A stretch of DNA of 64,000 bases from Amoebidium appalachense (taxonomy: Eukaryota > Ichthyosporea). Below are positions 10,892 through 22,599 of this stretch, piece by piece. The stretch's first letter is position 1, and each line of letters starts with the position of its first letter. Under the pieces are notes generated by a model. It did no database searches, was not told where the DNA came from, and saw only the letters and a list, made by a program, of their open reading frames with translations. The DNA is taken from the NCBI GenBank assembly GCA_963693365.1, contig CAVNZM010000013.1:5084001-5148000 (forward strand), written 5' to 3'. A program made the translations under genes and the position numbers.

Positions 10892-11183
10892 TATTTCTAC
10901 ATACTCAGAATGACTATATAACCCTATATAATTATGATGAATATATACGAAAGCTTAGTGTTGGACCTGCCCCCGCAGCCTGAGATTCATTTATTTTAGT
11001 AAGCTAGCTTATTATGTTGAACCTAATAAACACCATAATAATATAAATAAATCGACTTGACTTTCAGTGTGTGCGATGAACATGCCCAACACTTTATCTA
11101 TGTATACATATCATACTGAATCCAAACCTGACTGAAAACTTACCACCAGTGCAATCCAGCATGTGCACGAGCAAATAAATGTA

Positions 11184-11490
11184 CTATGAGGTGTGCGCCA
11201 ATGATTCAGAATTCTCTGCAACTCCGGGAGGTTTGATTGCCGATCCGGAAAATGAAAGCATCGGAAGGGCAGAAGGAAACTTTGCTGAAACGTGTTTGCC
11301 ATCTATTTCTTTCATAGAAGCACCCATGATAAAGTTAGGGAGGTGGGCGGAAGTTAAATAAATAACGTGTCTGCAGTAACTGTTTGTTTCTGTGCAAGAA
11401 GCGTTATGATAAAATAATGGGTAGGTGAGTGCCTGCAATTGGAGACACATCACACATGCTTGGTCACCGTCGTGTCGCCAGCTGTGTGTG

Positions 11491-11568
<78 letters not shown>

Positions 11569-11587
11569 TGTGTGCGTGTGTGTGTGC

Positions 11588-11667
<80 letters not shown>

Positions 11668-11717
11668 TTGTGTGTGTGTGCATTTGCGTGTGTGTGTGTG
11701 TGTGTGTGTGTGCGTTT

Positions 11718-11769
<52 letters not shown>

Positions 11770-11859
11770 ACGGTCTGTGTGCGTTTGTGTGTGTGTGTAC
11801 ATTTGCGTGTGTGCGCGTTTGTGTGTGTGTGTGTGTGCGCGCGCGCGCGCGTTTGTGTG

Positions 11860-11905
<46 letters not shown>

Positions 11906-11992
11906 CACGGTCTGTGTGCGTTTGTGTGTGTGTGTACATTTGCGTGTGTGCGCGTTTGTGTGTGTGTGTGTGTGTGCGCGCGCGCGCGTTTG

Positions 11993-12047
<55 letters not shown>

Positions 12048-12320
12048 TGTGTGTGAGGTGGGCACTATATGTAGCCCAGTGGTGGGTGGGGAGGGGGAGG
12101 GGGGGGGGAATGAAAGCGGAGGATTTTTTTTTGGGGGGGGGGGAGGGGGGGGAGAGAAGGAAGAAGGGGGGGGGGGGGGGGGGGGGGAGAAGGAAGGGGG
12201 GGGGGGGGGGGGGAGTGTTGAGCCAACAGGCCCCCATTACCTCAGTGACTTTAAGCCTTGGGCAATATGGCAGTGCTTCACTGGTGCTTGTTAGTGTACC
12301 CAGCAGAAGAGGGCACGCAG
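11184..12320 (-). CDS. Candidate spliced gene of unknown function (weak)
   Basis: On the minus strand an open segment ending with donor GAG|GTAATG (exon end 12241) can be joined in phase 0 to an open segment behind acceptor TTGCAG (exon start 11432) that runs to a stop at 11184. The last exon would encode about 82 residues, including [17 protein letters not shown], without low complexity. The intron would hold the large TG microsatellite. A minus-strand TATA-like box and CCAAT box lie upstream at 12628-12690. No family is recognised and the 5' exon is not resolved, so this may be chance. Confidence 0.2.
11491..12055. repeat. Long TG/CG microsatellite with internal 137-bp tandem duplication
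   Basis: About 560 bp of nearly pure TG with CG-rich islands. A block starting tcacggtctgtgtgcg at 11768 is repeated, almost identical, at 11905, giving a 137-bp period. Each block contains a run of CG steps. Alternating purine-pyrimidine DNA of this kind can adopt Z-form. Confidence 0.9.
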
Positions 12321-12480
12321 TGTGCCAGACAAGAAATAATTGATAACAAAAAAAGCCTTTTTAAAAAGGCACAAAATATTTTCCGGAGAAAAAAAAAAAA
12401 AGGGGGGGGGGGGGGGGGGGGGGGGGGAGGGGGAGGGGGGGAGGGGGGGAGGGGGGAGGGGGGGAGGGGGGGGAAGATGC
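12105..12480. repeat. Poly-G tracts
   Basis: Several G runs: a T9-to-G junction near 12124-12140, G runs to 12213, then an A run passing into a long G-rich stretch (12390-12473). A unique segment (12214-12389) lies between. Confidence 0.85.
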
Positions 12481-12627
12481 CGTGCGCGCCTTCCCTTTCC
12501 TCCCGTCTTTCCGGCCCTCTTCCCTTCCTCATAACTCCCTCGTGCACAGACGATGCGACACTGTAAAGAGAACCACCCACACACGAACGATATGATTCAA
12601 TCAAATCTCCCGAACCCATGGGGCCTG

Positions 12628-12690
12628 CTTTTATATGAAGGGGTCCACAAATCAGAAATATTGATCTGGCACCAGGCACCAATCAAAACC
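12628..12690 (-). promoter_or_regulatory. Possible minus-strand promoter (TATA-like plus CCAAT)
   Basis: On the minus strand ATATAAAAGC lies about 50 bases downstream of GATTGGTG (ATTGG, CCAAT on the other strand). It would drive transcription leftwards into the weak candidate gene at 11184-12320. Confidence 0.25.
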
Positions 12691-12764
12691 GTGCAGATCT
12701 AATGTGGGTTAGCCTGATCCTTGTGGGTAGTCAGTCTAGAACCCACAAGTTTACTCCCCCCTCC

Positions 12765-12811
12765 CCCCCTCCGAGGCTCCCCCCCCCCCCCCCCCCCCAC
12801 TCCCCCCCCCA

Positions 12812-12842
<31 letters not shown>

Positions 12843-12860
12843 AAAAAAAAAAAAAAAAAC
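12765..12860. repeat. Poly-C runs ending in a poly-A run
   Basis: A series of C runs passes directly into about 27 A residues (12833-12859), one of several C-to-A junctions in the window. Confidence 0.85.
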
Positions 12861-12869
12861 TTTTGTCTC

Positions 12870-13705
12870 CGAAGATTACGGGAGAGAATACGTTGTGATT
12901 CCTAAATTGGCATGTGTGCTTGTTCGCTGTTTGCGTCAACAGCGGCTTTAAGGTGTACTAGCGAGGGGTGAGCGCAACGTTTGGCAGAGTCGCACGTACT
13001 TTCTCCTGCGTCTTGAGAAGGGAGACACTTACTCCTTATAGGCCCTTAATATATTGTGTTATCTGGGCCCCCATGCATGTATGTGTGCAGTATTAAGACA
13101 GAAGACAGCCGCATGGTTCGTAGGCAACTTACCAAGACTTAGGCCTTAGGGGAAGTGTGTGATGTGACGGTGTGCTAGAAGCGTTTGGTGCTTAAAATAG
13201 CGCTTAGACTCTCCATGGTACTGTGTGTGTGTGTGAATCATGTGTACACGTTTGTGTGTGTGTGCACGCATGCACACACGTGTGTGTGTGTGGGGGTGTG
13301 TGTGTGTGCACGCGTGCGCACACGCACACACGCGCGCGCGTGTGTGTGTGCGTGTCACGGTATGTGTGTGCACACGTGCATGCGGGTTTGTGTTGCATGT
13401 CGCAGCTGTATGGAATTTGCCGGATGGCCTTAGTTGAGTGTGAGCGGATGTGTGTAGTTATGTTTGCAAAGTTTGTGCGAATCTCTTTGGGTAGTTCCTA
13501 CCATGAGTTGTTTTGTGTTTATGTGTCCTACTTTTATGTGGTAGGGAGACATAGAACTCTGTAAGGAGTCTTTTTTTGCGGGCTTTTTTTGTTAGCGCTT
13601 TTTGCGAGCACTACGCCCATTACCGGGGTTAGTTCGCTGAGCCAAAAAATGTTACCACCGTGCAAATTCGTCGTTGATCATGACCAGTTTGTGTGTTGGG
13701 ATATT

Positions 13706-13751
<46 letters not shown>

Positions 13752-14840
13752 CCCCCCCCCCCCCCCTCCCCCCCTCCCCACCCTCCACCCCCAAATTTTA
13801 AAAATTGGGCACCCCAAACACAGGGGGCACACACACACAATGGTGTTAATTTGAGCGTATATTACGTCAAACACGTTTTTCTCGACTCTACGAGAAACAC
13901 AAATGGTTGGGGGGGGGGGGGGAAGGGTTTATGTACGTTGAGGCTGAGTGCGAGGCTTCGAGAAAACTATTGGCAAAAATCTGCTATTGAGCAAGCTAAT
14001 TGCCGCAAAGTTTCTCGTTGCACGCGTTGTACAGGATTCGCCATGTATGGAGCTGCCCTTACAAGCCCTTATATGGTCATCACGTCATTGCATGGAAAAC
14101 AATGATGATTCGCTCGATTTTCCTGTGTCGGCATGGGCTCGATTGCCGTTTGCAAAATCACGCCTGTAGAAATCAATACGACTCGACACCGCAAAAGGCA
14201 CACATAGACCTTGGCGGCAGTTTGCAGCATTAGATGCCCCCTAATTAAAGGTCCCATAAAATGTTTATTTCAGTGCGCATCATGATGCAATTTCGTTAAG
14301 GTGGGAACCAGCCCCCACAGACTATTATGATATTACCAAATATGTACATAATTGGGTGCCAGCCCAAGACTTTCGCCTACCAGCGTCACGTGATCACCAT
14401 GTGGTGAGCCTCCAGGGCCCCCGAGCTTCTCATGGCTACACCTTCCTTGCCTCATTACCCAAATTACACTAACAACCAATGGTTGGTGTCCAACTAATTA
14501 GCTAATTAGTCATCAATGACAGGCGGCAACAACTTGCTACAGCCAAATTAGTCCACACACGGCAACTACACGGAACTAAAATTACACTAGCACAAAATCA
14601 TACGTAATAATTGGAAAATTGGAGCCCGAACCCTCCCCCCCCCCTTCCCCCCCCCACCCCCTTCCCTCCCCTGCAAAAAGTGTGTAACCAAAAAAAAACT
14701 AACTGATCATGAATAATCAACTGAAACACTAAACAATGACGTCGTTCGTAGAAGAGAAAACTCAGGTGTATATTTCGCTCCCGGTCAAGGCTTTCCTCCG
14801 TACTTTGTTACCCACTTCAGTTTTTATAACAAAGTTTCAA
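12870..14840. other. Intergenic region
   Basis: No gene recognised. Holds a TG/CG alternating tract (13220-13385) with an embedded tgtcacggtatg unit, a poly-C block of about 75 bp (13710-13785), a G run (13910-13922) and C-rich DNA near 14635-14670. The rest is unique sequence with short open frames only. Confidence 0.5.
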
Positions 14841-14844
14841 TCAA

Positions 14845-15285
14845 TTAACATTGCGCGTTGAACCCGTTCTGATTAGCCTTTAGTAGCTGATCGCCGCTTT
14901 TCGCCGTAACCGCCCTTAGGCCTCCATCCCTGACCGGGTTTGATGGGCTGCGCACAGGCAGGCACGCACCAACAGCAATAGCGAAAATGTACACAGCGGC
15001 AACAAAGCCGCACCACCCGTAGAAAACGTAGTAGAGGGAGTCTGACGCGGTGGTCTGTTTGAGGCCAAAGTACATGGTCGCATGGGCAAAGATGACGGAT
15101 AAACGGCCCATGTTTTGGTGTGTGACGGCCCAGATCTTGCGTGCGGGCTGTGGAGGGGAACGGAAATGTTTTAAAGATGTAAAGGACGAGGGGTCATAGA
15201 CGGGGAGGGAAAGGGCAGATGGGGTTGTATGAGAAATGCTCAACATCGGGATATAAACCTTGTAAATCATCCGTATATCTAGCTC

Positions 15286-15322
<37 letters not shown>

Positions 15323-15430
15323 CTTGTTTTTCCTTCTTCGAAATTGTGTGTGTGGGTGTGTTAGAGGAGGGGGGAAGAGGGGGGAGAGAGAGATAGAGAG
15401 AGGGATATATGGATTTGGTGGAGGGTGGAT

Positions 15431-15479
<49 letters not shown>

Positions 15480-16042
15480 TGAATGCGTCAAAAAGTACGA
15501 AGTACACAAGAACAAACGGATAACACGATGCAGAATGCAAGCCATACATAAAGAGTATGCATAATAAGCATAGCCCATCCTCAGGGGGGGCCCACGTCAT
15601 CCACAGTACCCGAGTTTCGACCTATTCACCTCGTTAACGAAACCCAACTCAGATACCGTTTCACTTGAACATGGGTAGGTCACCCGTCTTGATCAGAGAC
15701 GAGCGGGGTTGCTTATGCAGGCAAGGGCAGTGGGAAAGGCCGGGGGTTAAAGTTGCAGCAGTAAGCAGAAGCAAGAAAAAGGGGGGGGGGGGGGGGGGGG
15801 GGACTTCAAAGGGAACACCTACAGAGATCCTTCCAGTAAACTCCATCGGGTATGGCCTCTTCACAGCAAACAGTGCCTGCGCAAACACCAGTGCCAGGAA
15901 GCTGACACCCATAATCTGGTGTGTACCCGTGGTAAATCCGTCCACCTGCCTGTATGCCACCACAAATCCGGCCACTCCGAGAAGAATGGCGGCGACTTGG
16001 AACAGAAGGTGGAGCTTGAGCCAGTAGGTCGGTGCGCATGAC

Positions 16043-16086
<44 letters not shown>

Positions 16087-16106
16087 GTGGTGGTGGTGGT
16101 GGTGGT

Positions 16107-16141
<35 letters not shown>

Positions 16142-16373
16142 ATGAGTGTATGTTAGTATAATTGTCAGCAGCCTAAAAAAAAAATGGAAAGAAATATATA
16201 AAACAGAGACTGTTTTTGTGCCACTGAGTTTCCTGGCAAATCACAAGGAGGAATCAGCACCCACACTTACACACACCCATTCAACCACACACCCATGCAC
16301 AGAAAGAGTGGGGAGCAAAACACAGCAACACACACGGACCCACACATGCAGTAAGGGAGAAAAGGGGAGGGAG

Positions 16374-16451
<78 letters not shown>

Positions 16452-16973
16452 CCAACCTTCAACAGCCTCACAACCGCAATAGCCAAAGGCGAAGCGACAC
16501 CCCAGGCCAAAAACATCAACAGGGCATGCTTTTTCATTGATCCAACAGACGAAAACATCTCCCCGACACTTTCGCCTGCGTTCGCATTTGCTTTGGTATT
16601 GCTCCCGCCCGCATTCGTGTTCGGGCACGCGTTGAAATCGACCGTTGCGGAGCCAAAACGTGGGCCGTGATCGTTCAGTTTGCCGTTACCCCAAGCCCAA
16701 ATCACGTACGTGCTGCCGTTCAGCTGTGAGGTAGAAATAGAAAACGTGAGTGGTTGTGCACACCTGTTTGCCTATGGGCGCATAAACGTATAAAAACAGG
16801 AGGAAGTTAGGTGGGGTGGGGAGGGCACTATGTATATTTGTATACATTGACTCGTATTGCTTTCTGACTCGCCCTACTCATCCCGCTATCATCCCCATCT
16901 GTTCATAGTGACAAAACATAAAGGAAAATGAAAATAAGTACAAAAATGTAAGAAGAACCGCGCGCGCGGGCGT

Positions 16974-17009
<36 letters not shown>

Positions 17010-17118
17010 TGAAGTAGCTGTCATCACCCTCTGTGATTGTGCGAGTAAAATAGAGTGTCGTGTTGGCCCCCGAGAGACTCACGTTGGCGGCTGTAAGCTG
17101 GTTCTGTCTTGCCTGCGG

Positions 17119-17153
<35 letters not shown>

Positions 17154-17315
17154 AAGCATTGTTAGTTTTTCGCCGGACGCGGGGAATGGTGGAATGGTAG
17201 CATAGAAACATTAAGTTGGCCCAGCACATTGAATGGATCGCTTCTTGGGCAAGCAAACCATGATTACAACCTGCAGCTATCGGAAAGTATTAAAATGGTC
17301 AAGAGGACACTTTCT

Positions 17316-17370
<55 letters not shown>

Positions 17371-17689
17371 GTATACTTCCCATCCTCCCATCTTCCCCCC
17401 TCCCCCCCCCCCCCCCCCCCCAGACACACACACACACACACACAGACACAGACACAAACACAGTTTCCAAGCCATACACTAACACTCCATGTCCTACCTT
17501 CTGAGTGACGTCACTGTAGCCTGTACCCGTCATAAAATACTCCAAAACCGACTTGTCACCAGTGTCGCCCACAATGGCGGTCGCAGGCGACATCTTACCC
17601 CTCCTCCCCGTAAAGCCAACCGAAAACCTGCACGGTCACGTGAGTCATTACATTTAGCCAATCACCGTACAACTTCCATGTGCACTGTC

Positions 17690-17721
<32 letters not shown>

Positions 17722-18615
17722 ACGCACACACACACACACACACACACTTCACTTTGTACGCATAAATGCATGCACAGCTCAATTCTCTCTTGTCGTGCAC
17801 CATTTTCTACACATGCTATTTTGGTGGTTCAGCAAGAATGTTTACACCATAGACAGGAGGGTATGGGGGTGGTGGTGGTTGGGGGGAGGGGGGGGGGGGG
17901 GGGGGGGGGGGGGGCAAACACGGCAAAGGAGGGGGGGGAGGGAGGGGAAAAGGGGGGGGCATGATATGGGAGCTGAGGGGGATGGGGAGGGGGAGGGGGT
18001 GGTAGAGGGGGGGGGGGGGGGGGGGGGGGGGAGGGGGAAGGGTCTATAGTCAGCAGCCACACTCACCATCCAGATGCCTGAGTCAGTACAAACTGAGCCT
18101 TGAGCACGTTACCCTCCACCACCCACGAGCCAATCACATTGTAGTCCAGCCTCTTCTGTGTCTTGTAACTCAACCCTAGCGCCTCTCCGCACCCAATGTT
18201 CGCCGGCGCCGCCGTGGCGGTAGGCGAAGCCGAAGAAGTTGAAATTACGGAAGGTGCAGTAGTGGTAGCGCTATTCGCTTCCCCCACGGAGGTCACGGAA
18301 ACGGTATTGGTTCCCCCCACAGTGCCAGATGTACTGGAAATTCCACACGCGCCTAACGCGACAGACGCGCTGCCAAAAGTGCTCCCGTGTCCCCCTAGGC
18401 TTCCGTCCCCGGCGGCCCAGATGAGATTTGAGACGGACTGGAGGGAGATGAATTGATCCCCCTTGGTTGGGTCGATGAGCCGTGTGAAGTAGAGCACAGT
18501 CACTCCGTTCTCGGTAGCTACCCGACCATCTACAATCTTGCTCTGGTCCTGCAAAAAGGGAAAGGGAGAGATGTGTAAATTGTGTGGGGTGATGTTTTTT
18601 TTTTTTTGTTTGTTT

Positions 18616-18646
<31 letters not shown>

Positions 18647-19406
18647 GGGTTTGAATGCGGAACACAGTACGAAGTACGCATACACGATGAGAAGCATGGT
18701 GCAGGACACATGCAAAGGCAAACATTCAAGTATGCAGCATCAGCCATGCGCAGGGTCTCTGTCCTTTGGTGGAAGGTGGGCATGAGAGGTGGACCATCGT
18801 CTTGGCGATTTTTCCTGTTTTAAACAAAGACAGATTGGTATTACGGAAAAGAATGGAGGAGGTGGTGGCGAAAGCGCCCACTTGCATGTGCATGTGCAAG
18901 GAAGCGGGAGGTGGGGGGGGAGGGGAGGGGGGAGCGTTGAACACATACTGCAGTCGGGTTAACGTCACCGAAGCCCTCTCCCGTCATGTAATATTCTGTA
19001 ACCTTGCCCGAAGACACGAACCCAATAAAGGCGTTTGCAAGATACATGGCCCCTGGGTACTGGGAGAAGCCGATGGATACCCTGGGGACGTTGTGTGTCA
19101 AAAAAAAGTGGGGAAAAAGACAGGGGAAAAAAAAAAGAAAGAAAGAAGAAAGATGGGCTGCAACGGGGGTAAAAAAAGAACACAGACCCAGCAACAAGCC
19201 GAAACAGAAACAACAATACCACCCTTACCACCTGCAGCAACAAGAAAACCTAAGAAGAAGGGGAAAAAAAAAAAAAAAAAAAAAAAAAGGGAAGAAAAAA
19301 AAAACGGGAGGTGGAAAAAACAGCCGTGAGGAGAAATCAAACGAAAGCAGCATGCATCCCCAAAACATCGCCTCCAAAAAAACAATCAAACCAGATGTAA
19401 CAACAG

Positions 19407-19449
<43 letters not shown>

Positions 19450-20184
19450 AAAAAAAAAAGGAAGAATAAGAAGAAGAATGAAAGAAAGGACTTTGGAAAG
19501 AAAACGCACACACTCACCATCCCTGCCAGTTCCTGGAAAACACGGTCCTGGTAACCAGCCTGTCGCTCTCCAGCCTATAGTTCACAACCACCGTTCCAGC
19601 CCTCCCGCTCATCGTCGCAGTGTTCGGGTAATCCCCCGTGGTGCCGCAAGTCATAGGCCCCTGTACCACCGGCTGCACAAAGTTGCTCAAAACCTGCATG
19701 TTTGATGCTTGCTGCGTAGTCGAAGGCAGAACATCAGTCGTCGGCGATGGAGCGGGCGCGGGGGCGGGCGAGGGTGTAGGGGTAGGAGAAGGGGTGGGGG
19801 AAGGAGCCACCACAACGGCGGGTGCAGGGGCCGGTGTGGGAGATGGAATTGGAGGTGAGGAGGTAGTAGGAACAACTACTGGGGCTGGGGACGGTGTTGG
19901 TGCCGGGGCCTGAACGGCAACGGATGGGATTGTGGCGGGCGCGGGTGCGGGCGCTGGCGCCGCTGCCTGTACCGTGGAAATACCACACACACCCATGTTT
20001 GCGGTGGCGCTCCCGAAGGTTCTCCCGTGGTTTCCGAGGGCGCCGTTGCCGGCCGCCCAAATAAGGTTCGCGGGGGAATTGACGGTGATGTATCCGTCAG
20101 AGCCGGAGGGTAGAAGACGTGTGAAATACATCACACTTAGTCCGTTTTCTACCGTTACGTTTGCGTTGATCAACTTGCTTTGGT

Positions 20185-20227
<43 letters not shown>

Positions 20228-20618
20228 TGTTGATGATGTGCATGGGTGTGTGTCATGACATGCGTGCAGGTGCGGGTGCGGGTGGGTAGGATGAATGGAG
20301 TGGAAGGGTAGGAGGAGGACAGTTGTCAGGCAGACTTGTCTTGTATATTCTATGTAACATGTTAAGGGTCAAAACACTATTTCACTCATAGTTCTCCAAG
20401 AAAAATATTTTGCCACAAACAACGAGAGTACAAATAGAAGATGGAAAAACTCACCGAAATGGGGTTAACGTCACTGAAGCCCTCGCCCGTCATGTAGTAT
20501 TCTGTCACCTTACCGGAGGCCACATCCCCAATAAATGCATTTGCAAGATACATGGCCCCTGGGAATTGCGAAAAGCCGATGGATACCCTGAGGGGGGCTG
20601 TGTGTTAAAAAAAAAAAA

Positions 20619-20649
<31 letters not shown>

Positions 20650-20838
20650 AGGAGGGGAGGAGTGGAGAGGGAAAGACTGGATACAGACTTAAGAACATGT
20701 GGCATACATCACGCCCAACAACGCAGCTTTACGCCGAGACATGTATTACTGCTGCACGCACGTAGAAGCCACGGCACGTGCGAGTCAAAGACAAGAAGGA
20801 AGTGAAGTACACAGGGAGAAGGTGTGTATGTGTGTGCT

Positions 20839-20887
<49 letters not shown>

Positions 20888-21249
20888 GAGAGAGAGAGAG
20901 AGAGGGGGGGGGGATACATGTAACTTGACACAAAAAAAAATAGACACATGGCATGCATACCTAGAGCCGATTAGCATTTTTTGTTGTTGTTGTCGTTGTT
21001 GTTGTATTGCCTTTGAAAGGGGAAGGGAGGGGGAGGGGGGAGGGGCACGCATACCATCCCTGCCAGTTGCTCGAAAAGGTCGTGCGTGTGATCAGCCTAT
21101 CTGTCTCCAGCCTGTAGTCCACTTGCACAGTGCCTGAGCGCCGACTCATCAACGTCACACCGTCGGGATACTGCCCGCTTGTCCCACATGTTGCTTGGCC
21201 AGTGACAACCCCCGCAAGAAGGCCGTGCAGCACACAGACAAAGGCGAAT
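14845..21249 (-). CDS. Triple-DOMON cytochrome b561 transmembrane reductase (5' exon unresolved)
   Basis: Ten exons join in phase on the minus strand: 21249-21055, 20587-20455, 20185-19518, 19081-18949, 18548-18067, 17627-17498, 17112-17008, 16723-16457, 16041-15823, 15147-14845 (TAA); about 878 residues. The first acceptor is in phase 2, so a short ATG exon lies upstream, beyond about 21270. Exon 1 of the set begins with a hydrophobic signal-like segment ending VTGQATCG. Three DOMON units follow, each with a W-(V/F)S(I/V)GF core, Met (GAM or GKM) and HG..FGSA His that could be heme ligands; Pro/Ala- and Ser/Thr-rich linkers separate them. The C-terminal five-helix b561 core has His in KKHALLMFLAWG, LKLHLLFQ, TGTHQIMG and VTHQNMGR. 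DOMON-b561 proteins pass electrons across membranes, often as ferric reductases. The Met/His heme roles are inferred. Divergent from the ferric reductase/NOX gene at 23113. Confidence 0.9.
15284..15478. repeat. Poly-C, GA and long poly-G tracts (last intron of DOMON-b561 gene)
   Basis: A C run (15286-15319), GA-rich DNA (15362-15420) and a G run of about 46 bases (15432-15477) lie in the intron 15822-15148. A further G run is at 15780-15802. Confidence 0.85.
15478..15580 (-). repeat. Dispersed ~100-bp repeat, copy 1
   Basis: Directly after a G run: tttgaatgcg..aagtacgaagtacac..gatgcagaatgcaagccataca..gagtatgca. It shares order and sequence with copies at 18650 and 42470, with the same poly-G on its left side. 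Confidence 0.65.
16049..16450. repeat. TG, TGG, poly-G and GA microsatellites (intron of DOMON-b561 gene)
   Basis: (TG)n 16047-16084, (TGG)n 16087-16109, poly-G 16110-16140, then (GA)n about 72 bp long (16377-16448). The last lies just inside the donor of exon 16723-16457; on the sense strand it is a CT tract. Confidence 0.85.
16978..17460. repeat. CA, poly-A, TG and poly-C tracts (introns of DOMON-b561 gene)
   Basis: (CA)n touches the donor of exon 17112-17008 (16977-17006). A run of about 31 A (17119-17149) sits just upstream of its acceptor on the sense strand, where it reads as a poly-T pyrimidine tract. Then (TG)n 17321-17367, poly-C to CA 17400-17445. Confidence 0.85.
17690..18035. repeat. 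CA and poly-G tracts (intron of DOMON-b561 gene)
   Basis: (CA)n 17689-17747 and several G runs (17880-17914, 17930-17960, 18005-18031) fill the intron between exons 18548-18067 and 17627-17498. Confidence 0.85.
18595..18650. repeat. T-to-G homopolymer junction
   Basis: A T-rich run passes directly into about 24 G residues and then into dispersed repeat copy 2. Confidence 0.85.
18650..18745 (-). repeat. Dispersed ~100-bp repeat, copy 2
   Basis: tttgaatgcggaacacagtacgaagtacgcatacacgatgagaagcatggtgcag..., followed further on by agtatgcagcat. It matches copy 1 at 15478 and the copies near 42470-42609 and lies in an intron of the DOMON-b561 gene. Confidence 0.65.
19255..19462. repeat. Poly-A and C-to-A tracts (intron of DOMON-b561 gene)
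   Basis: An A/G-rich run (19261-19312) and a C run of about 30 bases passing into about 20 A (19409-19459). Confidence 0.85.
20187..20912. repeat. TG, poly-G, T-to-G and GA tracts (introns of DOMON-b561 gene)
   Basis: (TG)n 20186-20226 abuts the acceptor of exon 20185-19518. A/G run 20608-20650, T-to-G junction 20839-20886 followed by (GA)n to about 20905. These flank exon 20587-20455. Confidence 0.85.
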
Positions 21250-22070
21250 CTGAAACACCAAGAAATTAGAAAGGGGTGTTGCGAAGATTTTGAAACTAGA
21301 TCTCTGTCGTTGTTGATGCAAGGGTTTGCTGTCTTAAAACAGAAAGCATTGGGGTAAGAAAGGGGACAGGAGGGAGGGGGTGAGGGGAGGAGGGGGAGGG
21401 GGGGGGAGGGGGTGGGGGAGACAACATCCTCTATGATTGTGTATTTATCATAAAGTTCGATGGTAAGTTGTCTATTATTGGTGCGTGTATGTAAATGGCT
21501 ATGGTGCGGGCGACGTTTTCTTAGGCAGAGGCCAAACAGAATCAAAGCATACGGCCACCGTAAGAGCACCGAAAAGCACGATATAGAATAGATTACCACT
21601 TGAGCCAAAACTGTGACACAATCACGTGCGCACTTTACAACTTGCACCAACTCACTTGCACAAGTGTGCGTAAAAGCATTTTAAAACGACCGATTTTTCG
21701 TTTGCAAGCAAAGAGGCGCCATATGCAGAAGTGCCTATGCCACGAAAAATGCGCATGTTTGGGAAACATTACAATCGCAAACTACATGCACACGCCAACA
21801 CATTCCTTGCATCAATATGTATATGTGGGGTAACGACTCACATATTCATTTTTTGTGCTCCTCCTAGCTCCTTGTATGAAGTGACATATGCTGCCGCAAG
21901 TGAATCTGCTCGTTCTGTGTCAATGTTTTCTGAGCAACTCTGTTCTGTGTCAAAGTGCCTGATGTGGCGCCACAACGGTTTGCAAATTGCACCACGAGGA
22001 GAAAACAGATGGTTGACGCCCTCAGTCCGTCTGCCTACTGGCTTCTGAGCTGTGTTCTTGGGCGCTGCGT

Positions 22071-22170
22071 AACGAACCTCAAGCAAGGCAGAGTCTAGCT
22101 TGAACTCTGCACTTCAGATCTTCCTCACTTAGGCACAGAGTCGACTGGTTGTGTTCACTTGAGGTTCGTT
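22071..22170. repeat. 13-bp perfect inverted repeat with 74-bp loop
   Basis: AACGAACCTCAAG at 22071-22083 is the exact reverse complement of CTTGAGGTTCGTT at 22158-22170. It lies between the divergent DOMON-b561 and ferric reductase/NOX genes. It could be a cruciform, a regulatory structure or the ends of a small decayed element; no target duplication is evident. Confidence 0.5.
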
Positions 22171-22317
22171 TTCTTTGTGCCTGCCTTCACTTGAAAACTC
22201 CGAGTCACGGTGAAAATGTGCTTTTAGAGGTATTTGAGGGGCCTCGGTGTGCAGAGACGTGATCACGTCCCTCCGACCGGCCGATGCGATGTGCGTGGCG
22301 AGGGGTGCGCCTGACAG

Positions 22318-22599
22318 CCAATCAAAAGGAGGACGATAGGGATTGGCTAAGCTGACATCACTTTGAGCTTAGGAGACCAATCACAGCTCGGGGGAATCTC
22401 AGAATCCACATTCCAAATAAAATGTAAATAACAACAAGATTGCTATTAGAACGCCAAACATCATCGTATTATGGTGAGGTTTCGGCCCGGTCAACAAAAC
22501 CTTTTGAGTCTGGAATCATTTTAAAAGCTAAAACTACGGATATCATGAGAATATGCGCTGAGTCATCATGTGTTTCGTTTTGAGAATGAGATATAAATA
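22318..22599 (+). promoter_or_regulatory. CCAAT cluster and TATAAATA between divergent oxidoreductase genes
   Basis: CCAAT 22318-22322, ATTGG 22342-22346, CCAAT 22377-22381 and TATAAATA 22592-22599. The TATA box points towards the plus-strand gene at 23113. The CCAAT boxes occur in both orientations and could also serve the minus-strand DOMON-b561 gene, whose first exon is not located. Confidence 0.45.

Noticed and set aside
21731-22048. 105-codon plus-strand frame between the divergent oxidoreductase genes
   Set aside because: No domain, overlaps the CCAAT spacer and the inverted repeat, and no supporting splice sites.
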